NCBI GenBank assembly: GCA_025558075.1 | Contig: JAHLKF010000002.1 | Coordinates: 1,054,001 to 1,118,000, forward strand | Direction: 5' to 3' | DNA: 64,000 nt | Source: Gaertneriomyces semiglobifer | Lineage: Eukaryota > Chytridiomycota > Chytridiomycetes > Spizellomycetales > Spizellomycetaceae | In this document: positions 48,602 through 58,899 of the stretch, in pieces | How positions within the stretch are numbered: the first letter of the stretch is position 1 | Layout: each line of letters begins with the position of its first letter | The notes under the pieces: model-generated | What the model saw: the letters and a program-made list of their open reading frames with translations, nothing else | What the model was told of the DNA's origin: nothing | The model's database searches: none | Translations under genes and position numbers: made by a program

Positions 48602-51600
48602 TTACAGTTTAAGCTCATCCAAGTGGGTCTCGCGGAACGCAATGGTCCATGTGCTCTTCTCCTGGGTCGCCGATTCTTTGATCAACGTCTCGCAAATACT
48701 TCCCGGCGTAGTAATCGCCACTGTCATTCGACTGATGATCCCGTTAGCGACAGCAGGCGATGAAGACATGCCCGGAAACGCTTGTACATACCTTGGCCCT
48801 AAGAATTGCATAAAGTATTTCGCGTGGACTCGACGTAAATCCTCCTTGGAAACAGAGTACAACCCTTTCTGAAATTCATCTTCTTCCTCGGGGCTTTTAA
48901 AGCCTCTAAGCACTGCTCGTAACGCACTGGTGACCATGCCTCCACTCGTTGACTTTGCGGATGCCGCAATATATGCCAAGGACGCTCGCGCCGTCTCAAT
49001 GTTGAAAGTGCTACACACATCCTCAAAGCCAGCGTCTGTAGAGAGATCCTCCAGAATCTGGTAGAATGCCGCAAGTGCACGACATGGCTCCGACGATTCG
49101 TACAGTTCAAAAGACAATTGTCCCGTCCACAAGGCTACGTACAGATGCGCACCATATGCGTATCCTTGGCCGCGTATGGCAGTGTAGAGAGGTCCTTCCG
49201 CTCGTGAAAGTAGTTCAGCTAGCAGCTTCACAGCAAAGTAGTCCGGGTGGGGATGAGGACGCAAAATGTCACACGGGACAATCTGCGACAAGTATGTCGT
49301 GGTTACACCGGGTATGGGGACCACCACAGCGTTCCCCAGCGCACCATCCATCAACAACGGGTTGTATGCAGTGCGTGGGAAGGGGAATGGTGTTGAGCGC
49401 GGTTGGTGGGTCAACGCAGAGAAGCGGATGTCAGGCGTCATGGCGGAGCTGTAAGCTTGCACAGTATCATCCCAGACTTTGGATATCGTAGCCATAAGCG
49501 TACTCCCGCTGACACGAGAATTGCCAGGAACCGCCACTTGAAGAAAACTCGGTGATCCCACAAGGCCTTGTGTGTCCATGAGATACTGCTTCACTCGCTC
49601 CAATTGGGCAATGACTTGTTTAGAATCACCGTTGGCACATGCAGACACTATGCCCTTCAAGAACTGCTCTTGTTTGAAAATGCTGATGGCGGCCTCATTC
49701 TTCTGGTTCAAGCTCTTACCAATGTGAGCCGACGAAGGTGATATTAGCCGATTGGTCACCATGGTCAACATCTCAGGGCCATCTCGTTTGAGCTCTGTTA
49801 TTTCGCTTAGCAAGTTCTTTGCCACAGTTACAATCCGCTCTTGGGTAAACTGCGCAAGCATAAATGCCTGACACAGAAACTGCACCATTTCGACAGAGTG
49901 CTTTTCCTCCCCACTGGCAGCAATCATGAAAACCTCGCTCAGCCAGCTGGCATTCCAGCAATCATTACCGAAGCCCACAGCAGCTTCATGAGATACAAAC
50001 AAGTCTGCACACTTTCGCACGACATCTCGGTAGTCCATGATGGCAGTAGTTGTACCATTTGCTGAAGGCAGCATGACAGGCGTATGGAAGATAAGCTCCT
50101 GGAACAACACCAGGAATGGCCGAAGGTCGTCAGGTATACCAGCAGTGTTGAGGCCAAATCGCACATGAACAAAAACGGTCTCGGTGTCGACGATTTGGCA
50201 GTGCGCGAACGGACGGACAAATCCCTCAGTAGGCTCAGTTAAGCGGACGATGACGGATTTTCCCGCGATTTTGGGTGCTTGTGTAATGTCAGGGACTGGC
50301 GGCATCTTTGCAATCAATGCATCTGGAAGATCGACTTGATTCTCTTTCACTGCAAGCTCTACCTGTGCTTTCAGCTTTGCAAGTCCTTGCTCGCCGATGT
50401 CTGCGGCTCTTTCTTTTTGGTCTTCAGCGTCTTGGCTGCTCTGCTCCTCTGCTAATGCGCAATCCGGAACCATTTTCACCTCCACCATCGGCGCACTCAA
50501 CAGCCATCTTTTGGCAAGATCTTGCCAATACTTGGCGGAGGTGGACTCCAGTTCATCTAAAACCTGCAGTATCTTGGCACGGGTACCGATGACGGGTTTT
50601 CCACCTTGCGCTTTGGTATCGTTCAGAGATGAGTTTGTTGCGAAGTGATATCGGACAATATCCGGAACAATATAAGCCGCTACACAATCCAGCGGCTCCT
50701 CTTCCAGAGCCTCCAATATCTTCCGCCGATGGCGCGCGATGCTCGCCTTGATTTCCTCAAGTTTATGTGAACCGTTCCAGGCAAACCCATATATAACTTG
50801 CGTCACCAGATCCCTGAACATAGTACCTTCGAACAGATCGGGCATCTCGCCTGCTGAACTGTCGTCATCACTTTCCCCGTCAACGGAATCGTCCTCATAT
50901 TCGTTGTCTGACTCATCTGCGGACTCGTCATCTTCGTCCGTCTCCATCATGTCACTATCGGATTGCTCCCCATCTCTACTGTACGGAACACCACTGAACA
51001 CTAGTTCAATGGCTGTCTCCACGTATCCTCTAAGTTCAAAGTCCACCTGCGATGCGTACGGGTTCTTACGCTCTACAAATGTTTGTGCGAAAGGTGATGC
51101 TGAGGTCTCATGCAGGTACCTAAACAGAACGTCGAGAGCAACAATGGACTCTACATCTTCCGACCGCGGTCCGCGCCAAGCAAGTGCAATGGACCCGACC
51201 TTCTCATCTGACGAGGGAAATTTCACGGTCTCGCTAATAACATCGCCGGGTTTACCGGGCCAATCCGGCACCACGATGCAAGGTGCTGATCCCGATTCCG
51301 TAGTGCTTTCAGGGCGCTGAATGTCTGGAAGTTCTGCTTCTAACTTTTGTAAAAGCTCTATGGGATCAATATGCCCGCAAATTATAGCGGTTAGGTTGTC
51401 GATGCGGTAATACTTCTTGTGGTATGCTATAATTTCATCATTCGTCAAAGTGGCGATATCTTTGGTAAGCCCCCCACATTCATGCGAATAAGTGGTTTGG
51501 CCCTGATATAAGAGCCGCCGCAGTGCCAAGTCAAGCATATCCGATTCCGTCTTCTCTCTGCCAGCCATTTCACAGTATACGACACCCTGCTGCTTGGCCT

Positions 51601-52186
51601 CGCCATCAACATGATACACTTCGGTTACAAATTGCGCCGGGCGCAGCGTTGGGTGCAAAATGTGGTCCAGAAATACCGGAATAATCTCTACCATACCGGT
51701 GGATCCTGCGGTTGTGATTGTGTATGATGTATGATCCTCGGCGGTGTAAGCATTGGTTCCAGTAGACAAACAGCGGGTTGCAAGATAATCGAGATATCCT
51801 CGGTTCGGAATGCTTTCAGAACCACAGAAAACCAGATGCTCTAGAGTATGTGGCAGGCCTTTGTCGTTATCAGCTAACGTAGGCACGATGATGCTGGCGG
51901 AACACAGGGGTCCTGGCACCTTGCAAAACACCACCCGGAATTGCGACTTATCATGTCGATAGACTCGAATACTGGTTGGGGACGCAGGAAGATCGAATGG
52001 CGTAGATGATTCTAAGAAGAATCGACTGGTGCGGTCGCTTGAACCTGAATGCATTGTTGCCCTGAAGTAGGTATTTGCGTTGTGGCGAAGGGGAATACGA
52101 GCTGTTGATGGGATCGGCAAGATTCTGAAGGACGACTTTCTCGGTAGTCCAAGCACCTTAGGAAACGATCGTGCTCTCAGAATCAT
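48602..52186 (-). CDS. M16-family zinc metalloprotease (large, single-chain)
   Basis: Pitrilysin-superfamily peptidase. One uninterrupted frame of 1194 residues. The active-site motif is the inverted HxxEH in GLPHTLEHLVFCGSESIPNRGYL, with the downstream zinc ligand probably in the EVYHVDGEAKQQGVVYCEMAGRE segment. Two further M16 repeats occupy the centre and C-terminal half (ADLFVSHEAAVGFGNDCWNA, RGQGYAYGAHLYVALWTGQL). An acidic stretch (SDSDMMETDEDDESADESDNE) interrupts the first half. The basic, Arg/Ser-rich start could be a mitochondrial presequence. The size and sequence resemble the yeast YOL098C group more than Cym1/PreP or insulinase; this subgroup has no firmly established substrate. 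Confidence 0.88.
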   Translation of the reverse strand: MILRARSFPKVLGLPRKSSFRILPIPSTARIPLRHNANTYFRATMHSGSSDRTSRFFLESSTPFDLPASPTSIRVYRHDKSQFRVVFCKVPGPLCSASIIVPTLADNDKGLPHTLEHLVFCGSESIPNRGYLDYLATRCLSTGTNAYTAEDHTSYTITTAGSTGMVEIIPVFLDHILHPTLRPAQFVTEVYHVDGEAKQQGVVYCEMAGREKTESDMLDLALRRLLYQGQTTYSHECGGLTKDIATLTNDEIIAYHKKYYRIDNLTAIICGHIDPIELLQKLEAELPDIQRPESTTESGSAPCIVVPDWPGKPGDVISETVKFPSSDEKVGSIALAWRGPRSEDVESIVALDVLFRYLHETSASPFAQTFVERKNPYASQVDFELRGYVETAIELVFSGVPYSRDGEQSDSDMMETDEDDESADESDNEYEDDSVDGESDDDSSAGEMPDLFEGTMFRDLVTQVIYGFAWNGSHKLEEIKASIARHRRKILEALEEEPLDCVAAYIVPDIVRYHFATNSSLNDTKAQGGKPVIGTRAKILQVLDELESTSAKYWQDLAKRWLLSAPMVEVKMVPDCALAEEQSSQDAEDQKERAADIGEQGLAKLKAQVELAVKENQVDLPDALIAKMPPVPDITQAPKIAGKSVIVRLTEPTEGFVRPFAHCQIVDTETVFVHVRFGLNTAGIPDDLRPFLVLFQELIFHTPVMLPSANGTTTAIMDYRDVVRKCADLFVSHEAAVGFGNDCWNASWLSEVFMIAASGEEKHSVEMVQFLCQAFMLAQFTQERIVTVAKNLLSEITELKRDGPEMLTMVTNRLISPSSAHIGKSLNQKNEAAISIFKQEQFLKGIVSACANGDSKQVIAQLERVKQYLMDTQGLVGSPSFLQVAVPGNSRVSGSTLMATISKVWDDTVQAYSSAMTPDIRFSALTHQPRSTPFPFPRTAYNPLLMDGALGNAVVVPIPGVTTTYLSQIVPCDILRPHPHPDYFAVKLLAELLSRAEGPLYTAIRGQGYAYGAHLYVALWTGQLSFELYESSEPCRALAAFYQILEDLSTDAGFEDVCSTFNIETARASLAYIAASAKSTSGGMVTSALRAVLRGFKSPEEEDEFQKGLYSVSKEDLRRVHAKYFMQFLGPRYVQAFPGMSSSPAVANGIISRMTVAITTPGSICETLIKESATQEKSTWTIAFRETHLDELKL

Positions 52187-52356
52187 GCGAGGTCAGAACA
52201 TTGTTCTGTTGAAAACGACCAAAGGGCAAAAACTCGCAGATCTCGTCGAGCACTGATCGATAACACAAAGTAAAGACTGTCGCTGAAGTGCGAGATTTTC
52301 TTAAAAACGATGGCCATTACACACCTCAACTCAACACTTTAAATTTAAAAGGCGAT

Positions 52357-53133
52357 ATGGCAACGCAGGTTCCAAAGCACTTGCTCTCTCGGCTGCTGTA
52401 TCCGAATCCAGTTTGCCTACTTTCCGTGGTTGCCGCTGTTCCAGAAGCAGAGGATCCCGATCATGCGTCACGGCAGTGGGAGCGCAATGTTATGACCATC
52501 TCATGGCTTACGCCTATCGACAATCATGTATGCGTCGATTCGTAGAACACATAACGCTACCTGCCATAATGTCGGTGCGTTTTTCGCGGAAAGACAATAA
52601 CTAGTATTGTACAGGGTCATTTTATGTGCTCGATGAAGTCGACCCGGCATACTCGTTCACTTCTACAGCACACAGATTTGTTTGTGTTGAACGTACCCGC
52701 TGCTGGAATGGAAGATCTCATTTTGAATATTGGTGGTTGCTCTGGGGCAGATGTTGACAAATACGCGACTCTAAATATCAGCGCTTGCGAGCCCGGTTGG
52801 GGTGCGACCATCACATGGCCTCCACCATCTTGGACTCCACAGGAAATACCACCCGATAGTGCTCCACGACGGCAAAAGAAAGGCCAAGACTGTGCATTTG
52901 GTCCGCTGGTAGCTTTGGAAAATTGTGTGGCGCACGCCATGTGTCGCATTGAAGAGCGACAGCAGCGACATGGGCACGACATTCTTTTCGCCGTTATTGA
53001 AAAAGGCTTCGTCCAATCCAGTTACTGGGATGGTAGGAACTTTGCCGGCGTGTCGGCAGAGGTTCCACCAGTGCTGACATTCTTGGGAAGCAAGCGGTTT
53101 GGCTACACTGTTCCAACGTGGCGAGATCTCTGA
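52357..53133 (+). CDS. Flavin-reductase-like (FMN split-barrel) domain protein
   Basis: Two exons, 52357-52527 and 52615-53133; 229 residues. An in-frame ATG at 52288 would add 23 residues. The fold signatures are PNPVCLLSV...NVMTISWLTPIDNHGHFMCS, TRSLLQHTDLFVLNVP and GGCSGADVDKYATLNIS, the pattern of the flavin-reductase-like domain that binds FMN without covalent attachment. A Pro-rich insert (WPPPSWTPQEIPPD) lies in the middle. The reaction and partner are unknown; fungal members of this family are largely uncharacterised. Its start is close to that of the M16 protease, so the two probably share a divergent promoter of about 170 bp. Confidence 0.8.
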
Positions 53134-53237
53134 CCTTGTTTGTTTCTGACCCTCTGATTATTACAATGTCACTTCTGGGTTCATGTAGTCTATTCTGTAG
53201 CTCTATTTCAACCTCTGTTGGCCGAAATGGCCAATTA

Positions 53238-55088
53238 TCATCTGCTGCTCTTATCGACGTAGCCAGGGCTCAGGAAAAACGTCTTGATCTTTTGAATGGT
53301 TGCGCGTGTTGGAGATGCCTGCAGTTTCGAGCGTCAGTATTTCCAGTCGAGCGCATGGATGGAGCGCAGATGGTATTGTGAACTCACAGAGTAGCGGAAG
53401 GATTGTATGAAAAGCAGTCTATCCTGCACGATTTCTTTAGAAACTAGAAGCAACCGAGTTAGTCTAAGAAGCAGCAGAGGATTATTGAAAGAATCACGAA
53501 CCCGGGTCACATCCTCGGTCTTTGAGCAACCTCCCGTCGTGATCAAAAAATTCGATGAGTAGCGCCAACGCTATCCCAACGGAGCGATCCTTGCCCTGCA
53601 TGCAGTGGACGAGAATCTTCCTTTGTGTCTCTAGGGGCTCTTGGAGCTCGCTAATAATCTCAGGGATGCACTGAAATAGTGCATGCTGTCCCTTCTTCCC
53701 TTCCGGAATGTCCAGATATATGTATCGCTTTCCGGCAGCTTTGGCTGTCTCGCATATATCGGCGTGCTGCGGCGCTCCGCAATTAACCACAACATCAAAG
53801 AGCTCCCAGCATCTAGGGGGCTTGCCACTGTCACGGTTGCCAACCGCGATACCGGTGTTGCCCAACCAATGGTAAGGCGGGGATTTGCAACGCTGGATGC
53901 GCGTTGCAGGGTTGTGAGTCTCAACGATGTGTTCGACTGCCTGGGCACAAGCTTCCGCGTCCTCTGATTCGAGCAGTTCTGCTTTATGTTCCCAAAAGAG
54001 CGAGTGGTCCAACCCCTGTTCGGTGGTGGTTAGTGATGATACATGGAAAAACACTCGGCGCGAGCACGTCGTACTTGGCCCCATAACTCGTGGTCGTCTG
54101 CCGAGCCTTGAACATATGTGAAGCCGGCGCGCCTATCCAGACCATCGGGTACTACCTCTGATGCGTTTAAAAGAATCACAGGATAGAAAGGCAGATCCGT
54201 ACGGTCTCCCCAGTCAAAAGCGTTACGCAGCGTTGTTGCAGGGGTCATCCATATTGGTCGCAATGGCTTCTCCATGATAGTTGTCAAAGAGGCAAGGTCG
54301 ACTCGGGACCCCTTTAGTAAATGTTAGCCTCATGCATGACTTGGGTCATATCGGTTTTCGTACCAAGAGTTTCTCGACAAACGTAGGTATTTTTTCGACT
54401 ATTTGTTCATGCTCATTACGTGAAACTAGGGTTGGTAGGGAATGAAATGATTTGTCCCAAGCAACAGCGTCTGTTTCAGTCGTGCGAGCTTGCTCGGTTC
54501 GTAGCGCTGCAACGGCATTGTTGATGACACAACACCAAATTGGTATAGTTTTGGATAGGGCATCCGGCATGCGCTTGCCATTACGGGTAGAGTCGACAAT
54601 GATGCATCTACCTGGCCTTGTGAGAACACATCGCTAGACTCTAGCGATTCCATTTAGATCCAACATACCCTCGAGACGAGCATATCGTCGGTAACAAATG
54701 GAGGTTCATGCGCCGCATATTGAAACCCCACTTTCCAAAATGTCCATCCGTGGACTTGAAATATACACTCTGTCCGTGAGCCTAAGAATACATATTGAGT
54801 GAAATGTGAATTGCCAACAGGGACGTGCAGCTCAAGCACGAACCAAGGAAGGATCAATGTACCAGCTTCCGCATCGTTCGTTCGGTACCAGTGGCATGCC
54901 CTCAAAGTGGGATGCCACAGTCTGAACAAAGACGGCATCTTTCTCAATTGACTTGAGACGATTATATCTGCCACACCCATTTGAGCGATGTGGTCCTGGC
55001 ATGACAGCGAAATGAAAGCCTACATGTTCCTGGACTCTTTACGGATGACCTCGCGGTTCCTACGCACGTGGTTTACTTCTGCTTCCAT
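53238..55088 (-). CDS. RIT1: Initiator tRNA 2'-O-ribosyl phosphate transferase (Rit1)
   Basis: Modifies A64 of initiator methionine tRNA with a ribosyl phosphate, blocking its use in elongation; found in fungi and plants. Eight exons: 55088-55024, 54967-54844, 54781-54669, 54607-54364, 54311-54075, 54015-53502, 53443-53388, 53318-53238; 477 residues. Signatures: REVIRKESRNIYNRLKSIEKD, NERCGSWYIDP, VYFKSTDGH, GCIIVDSTRNGKRMPDALSK, IPIWCCVINNA, FTYVQGSADDHELWGQGL, and a C-terminal phosphatase-like loop VHCMQGKDRSVGIALALL ending RATIQKIKTFF. All splice phases fit. The start ATG at 55088 begins MEAEVNHVRRN; earlier in-frame ATGs exist but lead through unconserved sequence. Confidence 0.9.
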
Positions 55089-55771
55089 CCCGCAGCAGTT
55101 CCATCCGGCAGCATATCGTTGAAATGTCTGTCTAGTTGCTGTTCCTCTTTTACTCAAAGTTTTTTCCAACTTTATTTTGTTTCTCTCCGATCCTCCGCGG
55201 AACTGAGTCACATATTTACCCGATTGTGTGTCACACATCCCGTTCCATTTTGTGTTCACTTTCGAATTTATCCATCAGCCTGTGATCGATTATCTTGCGG
55301 TACACTGTGCGATATCAATAACGAAAAACAGCGCCACCAAGTGCGACGCGGTGCCCTGAAACGTATTAACCCTAACCCCAACGCGTGTGGGAACTGAGCC
55401 CGGCGAACTTTGGCAAAACGGCGTCGACTTGGAGGCGAGAACGAGGCGAGAAGGAGTAGGCGACGAGAGACCTGAGACCAGACCAGGTGCAGGACAGACA
55501 GCACAGACGGACGTTGATTGCAAGTAGGCAGAAGACTGGACGAGGCTTTGGATGAAGGGAACCATTTGAACTTGAACCTGCACGCGAGATCGTGGAAGAC
55601 CTTTTCCCTGGATACTTTTGAGGGCGCCAAGCGCGAGAGCGAGTGAGTCCCTTGAATTAAGGGCGCCGGGCTGACTGCGCTGCTCCGAGCGAAATCAGTG
55701 GACACCTCAAAAGAGTTGCTGGCAACTGTTGATATCCTGCAACAAGCTCACCTCCAGGACCACTTTATACG
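55089..55771 (+). promoter_or_regulatory. Intergenic region with telobox and CAAAACGGCGTCG motif
   Basis: About 680 bp between divergent RIT1 and the LEA-like gene. Contains AACCCTAACCCC (55368-55379) and CAAAACGGCGTCG (55414-55426), both also found in the RPL43 promoter. Some frames stay open here by chance (for example 55268-55705 minus) but have no family signature. Probably a promoter and a long 5' leader of the downstream gene. Confidence 0.5.
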
Positions 55772-57001
55772 ATGAACGGAGACTATGCGCAGCCAAACGC
55801 TGGTTATGCGACCTATCATGATCCGTATGACAGACGTTACCAGTACCAGGACTCGTCAACCACCTTGAATTATGGCACAGAGTACAACTACCCTCCCAAT
55901 GGTACCATCTACACCACGTCTGCTCCAACGGCCGGGACTGGATACTACACACAGGCTTCCCGTCCTGCGTCCATTATCGCAAAAGAAAAGGCGTACAACG
56001 AACTCAGAGACGACGATGATATCCGAGACACCCGTATTACCCGTTACTGTTGCGGATGCTTCAAGTCACGGCTAGCATGTCTCAGCTGTTGTGGCCTGTT
56101 CACCATCCTCCTGCTGACAGGTCTTGGTCTTGCCGCCTTCTTCTTGTGGCCACGAGAACCGCGGGTCATCGTGTCCAACCCGTACTTTCCAACGACTGCT
56201 GACGGCTTCAAATTGCCTGCGAACTCATCTTGGGTACCAGGGCCGCAAATTTCAACTGAAGCCATCATGATCGGCCTTGGCGTCAATATTTCTGTCTTCT
56301 CTGACAACTATGTCACTTTCAACGTGAAATCGCTTAGCATCCAAGGACAGCTGAGGGATGTCAAAGGAGAGGTAATTGACGCGAGGAAAACGCCGAACAA
56401 GCTCTCTACAACCTCTGTCGTGAATGACATTGATTTTGCTGGCAAGCGAAATACCACCGTACAATTGGTAAGTGACTTAAAAGAGTGTCTCCACCTTTAT
56501 CTGTCAGTGGTTCTAATCCGTGATTATCTCCAACAGCCCATCGCCATAGAGTATAAATTTAATGAAGTGCCAAACGTGGGGCAGATCCTGAGTGACCCTG
56601 TCGTCGCCGTACTTGCGAATGCATGCGGTGTGCCCGGCGTGCAAGAAAAGACACCGGGTGCGAGAATTCGAATGAAGGTTACAGCGGTGATTGATCTTAA
56701 GATTATTGCATGGACCGGCTACAAACCCAAGGTCGACCAGGAGGTTGCGTTTGATTGCCCTCGTACGATTACGGATGCCTTGAGCGGACTATTTGGTCAA
56801 GGAGCACAAGATATCATTGACGCCGCGAAAACTATTGCTGGAGAAGTTCTCGGTGATGCTGCAAATATCCCTGGTGCCGAGGACATCGCTGATGCCGCGG
56901 GCCAAGTACTCGGTGATGCCAATATCGGTAATGCCGCAGGACGGCTCTTGGCCGATCGTCCTGCCGAGCTGAACGAGATATCTCGGTTGCTTGGCGAATG
57001 A
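55772..57001 (+). CDS. Single-pass membrane protein with LEA-2-like extracytoplasmic domain
   Basis: Two exons, 55772-56467 and 56537-57001; 386 residues. Residues 1-90 are Tyr/Thr/Pro-rich and presumably cytosolic. A Cys-rich juxtamembrane segment (RYCCGCFKSRLACLSCC, a likely palmitoylation region) precedes one TM helix (GLFTILLLTGLGLAAFFLW). The following domain (about 120-330) has the beta-pattern VSVFSDNYVTFNVKSLSIQG and ARIRMKVTAVIDLKIIAWTG, like fungal and plant LEA-2/NDR1-type proteins. The tail has repeating amphipathic units around GEVLGDAANIPGAEDIADAA and GQVLGDANIGNAAG. The 69-nt intron is stop-free and a multiple of three. Function unknown. Confidence 0.7.
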   Translation: MNGDYAQPNAGYATYHDPYDRRYQYQDSSTTLNYGTEYNYPPNGTIYTTSAPTAGTGYYTQASRPASIIAKEKAYNELRDDDDIRDTRITRYCCGCFKSRLACLSCCGLFTILLLTGLGLAAFFLWPREPRVIVSNPYFPTTADGFKLPANSSWVPGPQISTEAIMIGLGVNISVFSDNYVTFNVKSLSIQGQLRDVKGEVIDARKTPNKLSTTSVVNDIDFAGKRNTTVQLVSDLKECLHLYLSVVLIRDYLQQPIAIEYKFNEVPNVGQILSDPVVAVLANACGVPGVQEKTPGARIRMKVTAVIDLKIIAWTGYKPKVDQEVAFDCPRTITDALSGLFGQGAQDIIDAAKTIAGEVLGDAANIPGAEDIADAAGQVLGDANIGNAAGRLLADRPAELNEISRLLGE

Positions 57002-57668
57002 GGGATTGAGCTTCACTTTACTCACTTTTTGGGTACATAATATTTTACGCTCACATATGTAGGTACCATTTCTGTAGTATGCGCCTTTGTAGTAAATATC
57101 CGTATGAAATAGACGATTTTGGTGAACCATCACTCTTTTGATGAACATTGCCTGAAAGCTGAGGACATTGTCGGTAAAAAAAAAATTTACAACGTGCAAG
57201 TGACAATGCGTCAAAGATCTCATGACTGTAATAGCTCCTCCGTGCTTGGTTTGGTTCTCTCGGAGCTTCATAACTAACGGGATCTCCAGTACGCATCCAA
57301 TTTCGTTCTCTGAGCGTTCGAGCGCGGTGCAGGTTCACTTCCACCTCCAACTCGACCGATCACCCACCTCGGAAAGCCGGCATTCCCTATAAGTAGCACA
57401 GCACTTTCACTGACAACCAGAGAAGTGAGAATACTCCAAAAAAACGCGCCAGTGCAAAGAACTGCGGAACTTCCACCAAGCCCCGCGCGGTTGACGTGCC
57501 GTGACTCGGAGCAGATCTCGAGACCTTGGTCAGCAGCAATGGGGTACCCCACATCCCATATTTTAATAGAAGCTTCCTATGCTCCTACCGACTTTTGCTC
57601 TTTCACAGAACAGCGACTCGATTGGGTTAGCATAGAAAGCGACAAACGAACGGCAAATTGAACACATT
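57002..57668 (+). other. Intergenic region without a supported gene
   Basis: About 670 bp between two plus-strand genes. A minus frame of 92 codons (57274-57552) with one hydrophobic stretch has no family resemblance. An A-run lies at 57177-57186. Confidence 0.4.
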
Positions 57669-58183
57669 ATGTCTGCTAGGATTTACAGGTACGGCCTCAC
57701 GAAACGGCCTGCACTGCAGTATGGACTCTGGAAAGCGGCGACGGGAGCCGCACGTAGAGTGACGGAACCCGTCCGGCACTACGGATTGGGTAGCCAGATG
57801 TCAGATCAGGATCCCGACACCATTGAGCGTGAGAAGAAGCGCAGCATGGAGCGCCGCGTCAAGACTACCAAGGTGGATCTTACAGCAACGGAACGCATTG
57901 AGACGGCTCCCGGGTGGAACGAATGTCTGGCAAGCGAATCGGAGGCCGACGTAAGTAATTGGCTCGCGTTTTGCATGGTAAAGAGGAATGCTTCTAACAT
58001 CTCGCTTGCGCTTGATTCAAGGTCAAGGCAGACAGGCAACCGGACCCACTCAGCATGGAGGACCTCCAAAAAAGTAGCGTTGGAAAGTTGCTCAAAGAAA
58101 TCGCGGAAAAGATGGAGGGAGCCCCTTCACAGAATGGTACCGCTAGCAAAAATGCCCAACAAAAGAACCGCACAAAGTCGTAA
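57669..58183 (+). CDS. Small conserved-looking hypothetical protein
   Basis: Two exons, 57669-57950 and 58022-58183 (71-nt intron); 147 residues. The first 40 residues (MSARIYRYGLTKRPALQYG...) are basic with no acidic residue until about position 36, compatible with mitochondrial targeting; a second ATG at 57798 would remove them. The middle is charged (IEREKKRSMERRVKTTKVDL), followed by TAPGWNECLASESEADVKAD and a helical SMEDLQKSSVGKLLKEIAEKM. The exon junction inside the ASESEAD-VKAD segment supports real coding. I do not recognise a named family. The frame is also open through the intron, so the unspliced form would end differently. Confidence 0.6.
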
Positions 58184-58899
58184 CCGCGCGCCTTGACTCA
58201 ACGCTCTCAAATCTCGTGATGTTGGGATTTCATCTCTTGTCGTTGATGGAAGGTACTGCTGAGCACATATGTCAATACAACCAGTCAATGTTACTTCCGC
58301 GTTTTATGCCTTGGTCTATTTTACTCCACACATCCGGTTTGGATGAAGTTGATGAATTGTGCGCCGTTCGCTCTATGGCTCCAACTTGCTCCTTCCGCCC
58401 GAGGCATCCTTTGTCCATGAGCCGTCCATGAACGCCATTTGACCTTCAGTCGAGGGACAATTTGAGGTCTTTGTTCGAGGTGCAATGTTTATTGATAGGC
58501 CAGTCACGCTTACGCAATTGACTGTGCCACCCCACCGGATTTCTTTAAATTCCGCCAAACCGTCCAACTTTGCAGCTTTCTGCAGTCTGATCCAGATCCA
58601 TCCACAAACGACAGAGTGCGGAAGAGTATTCGAAGACAATCCTTCTCGCTATGCTGCATGCACCTGACGGTTTGTCATGGCCGGCAGCACATCGAGCAGC
58701 AGATTGCGCTCGGGTAACTTCTGACCCAATCTTGGTAATATGCACATTTTAAAATTGTATCGGCGACGATGGGCCATCACAATGATGAACGATTCGCATC
58801 GACTTTCGGATGACGATTTAAACATCTTACACTCTAATTTTTTCCTGAGTGATTGGCCACGTCTCGCTGGTGCCGTTTGAAAATACTCGTCCATTACTA
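58184..58899 (+). other. Convergent intergenic region
   Basis: About 716 bp between the stop of the small hypothetical gene (plus) and the stop of the F-box gene (minus). Frames present are short, overlap and show no family resemblance; no RNA gene was seen. Confidence 0.45.

Noticed and set aside
55268..55705. 145-codon minus-strand frame upstream of the LEA-like gene
   Set aside because: Covers the telobox promoter motifs and shows no protein signature.
57274..57552. 92-codon minus frame with a hydrophobic stretch
   Set aside because: Single weak feature, no homologous signature; kept only as a note in the intergenic entry.
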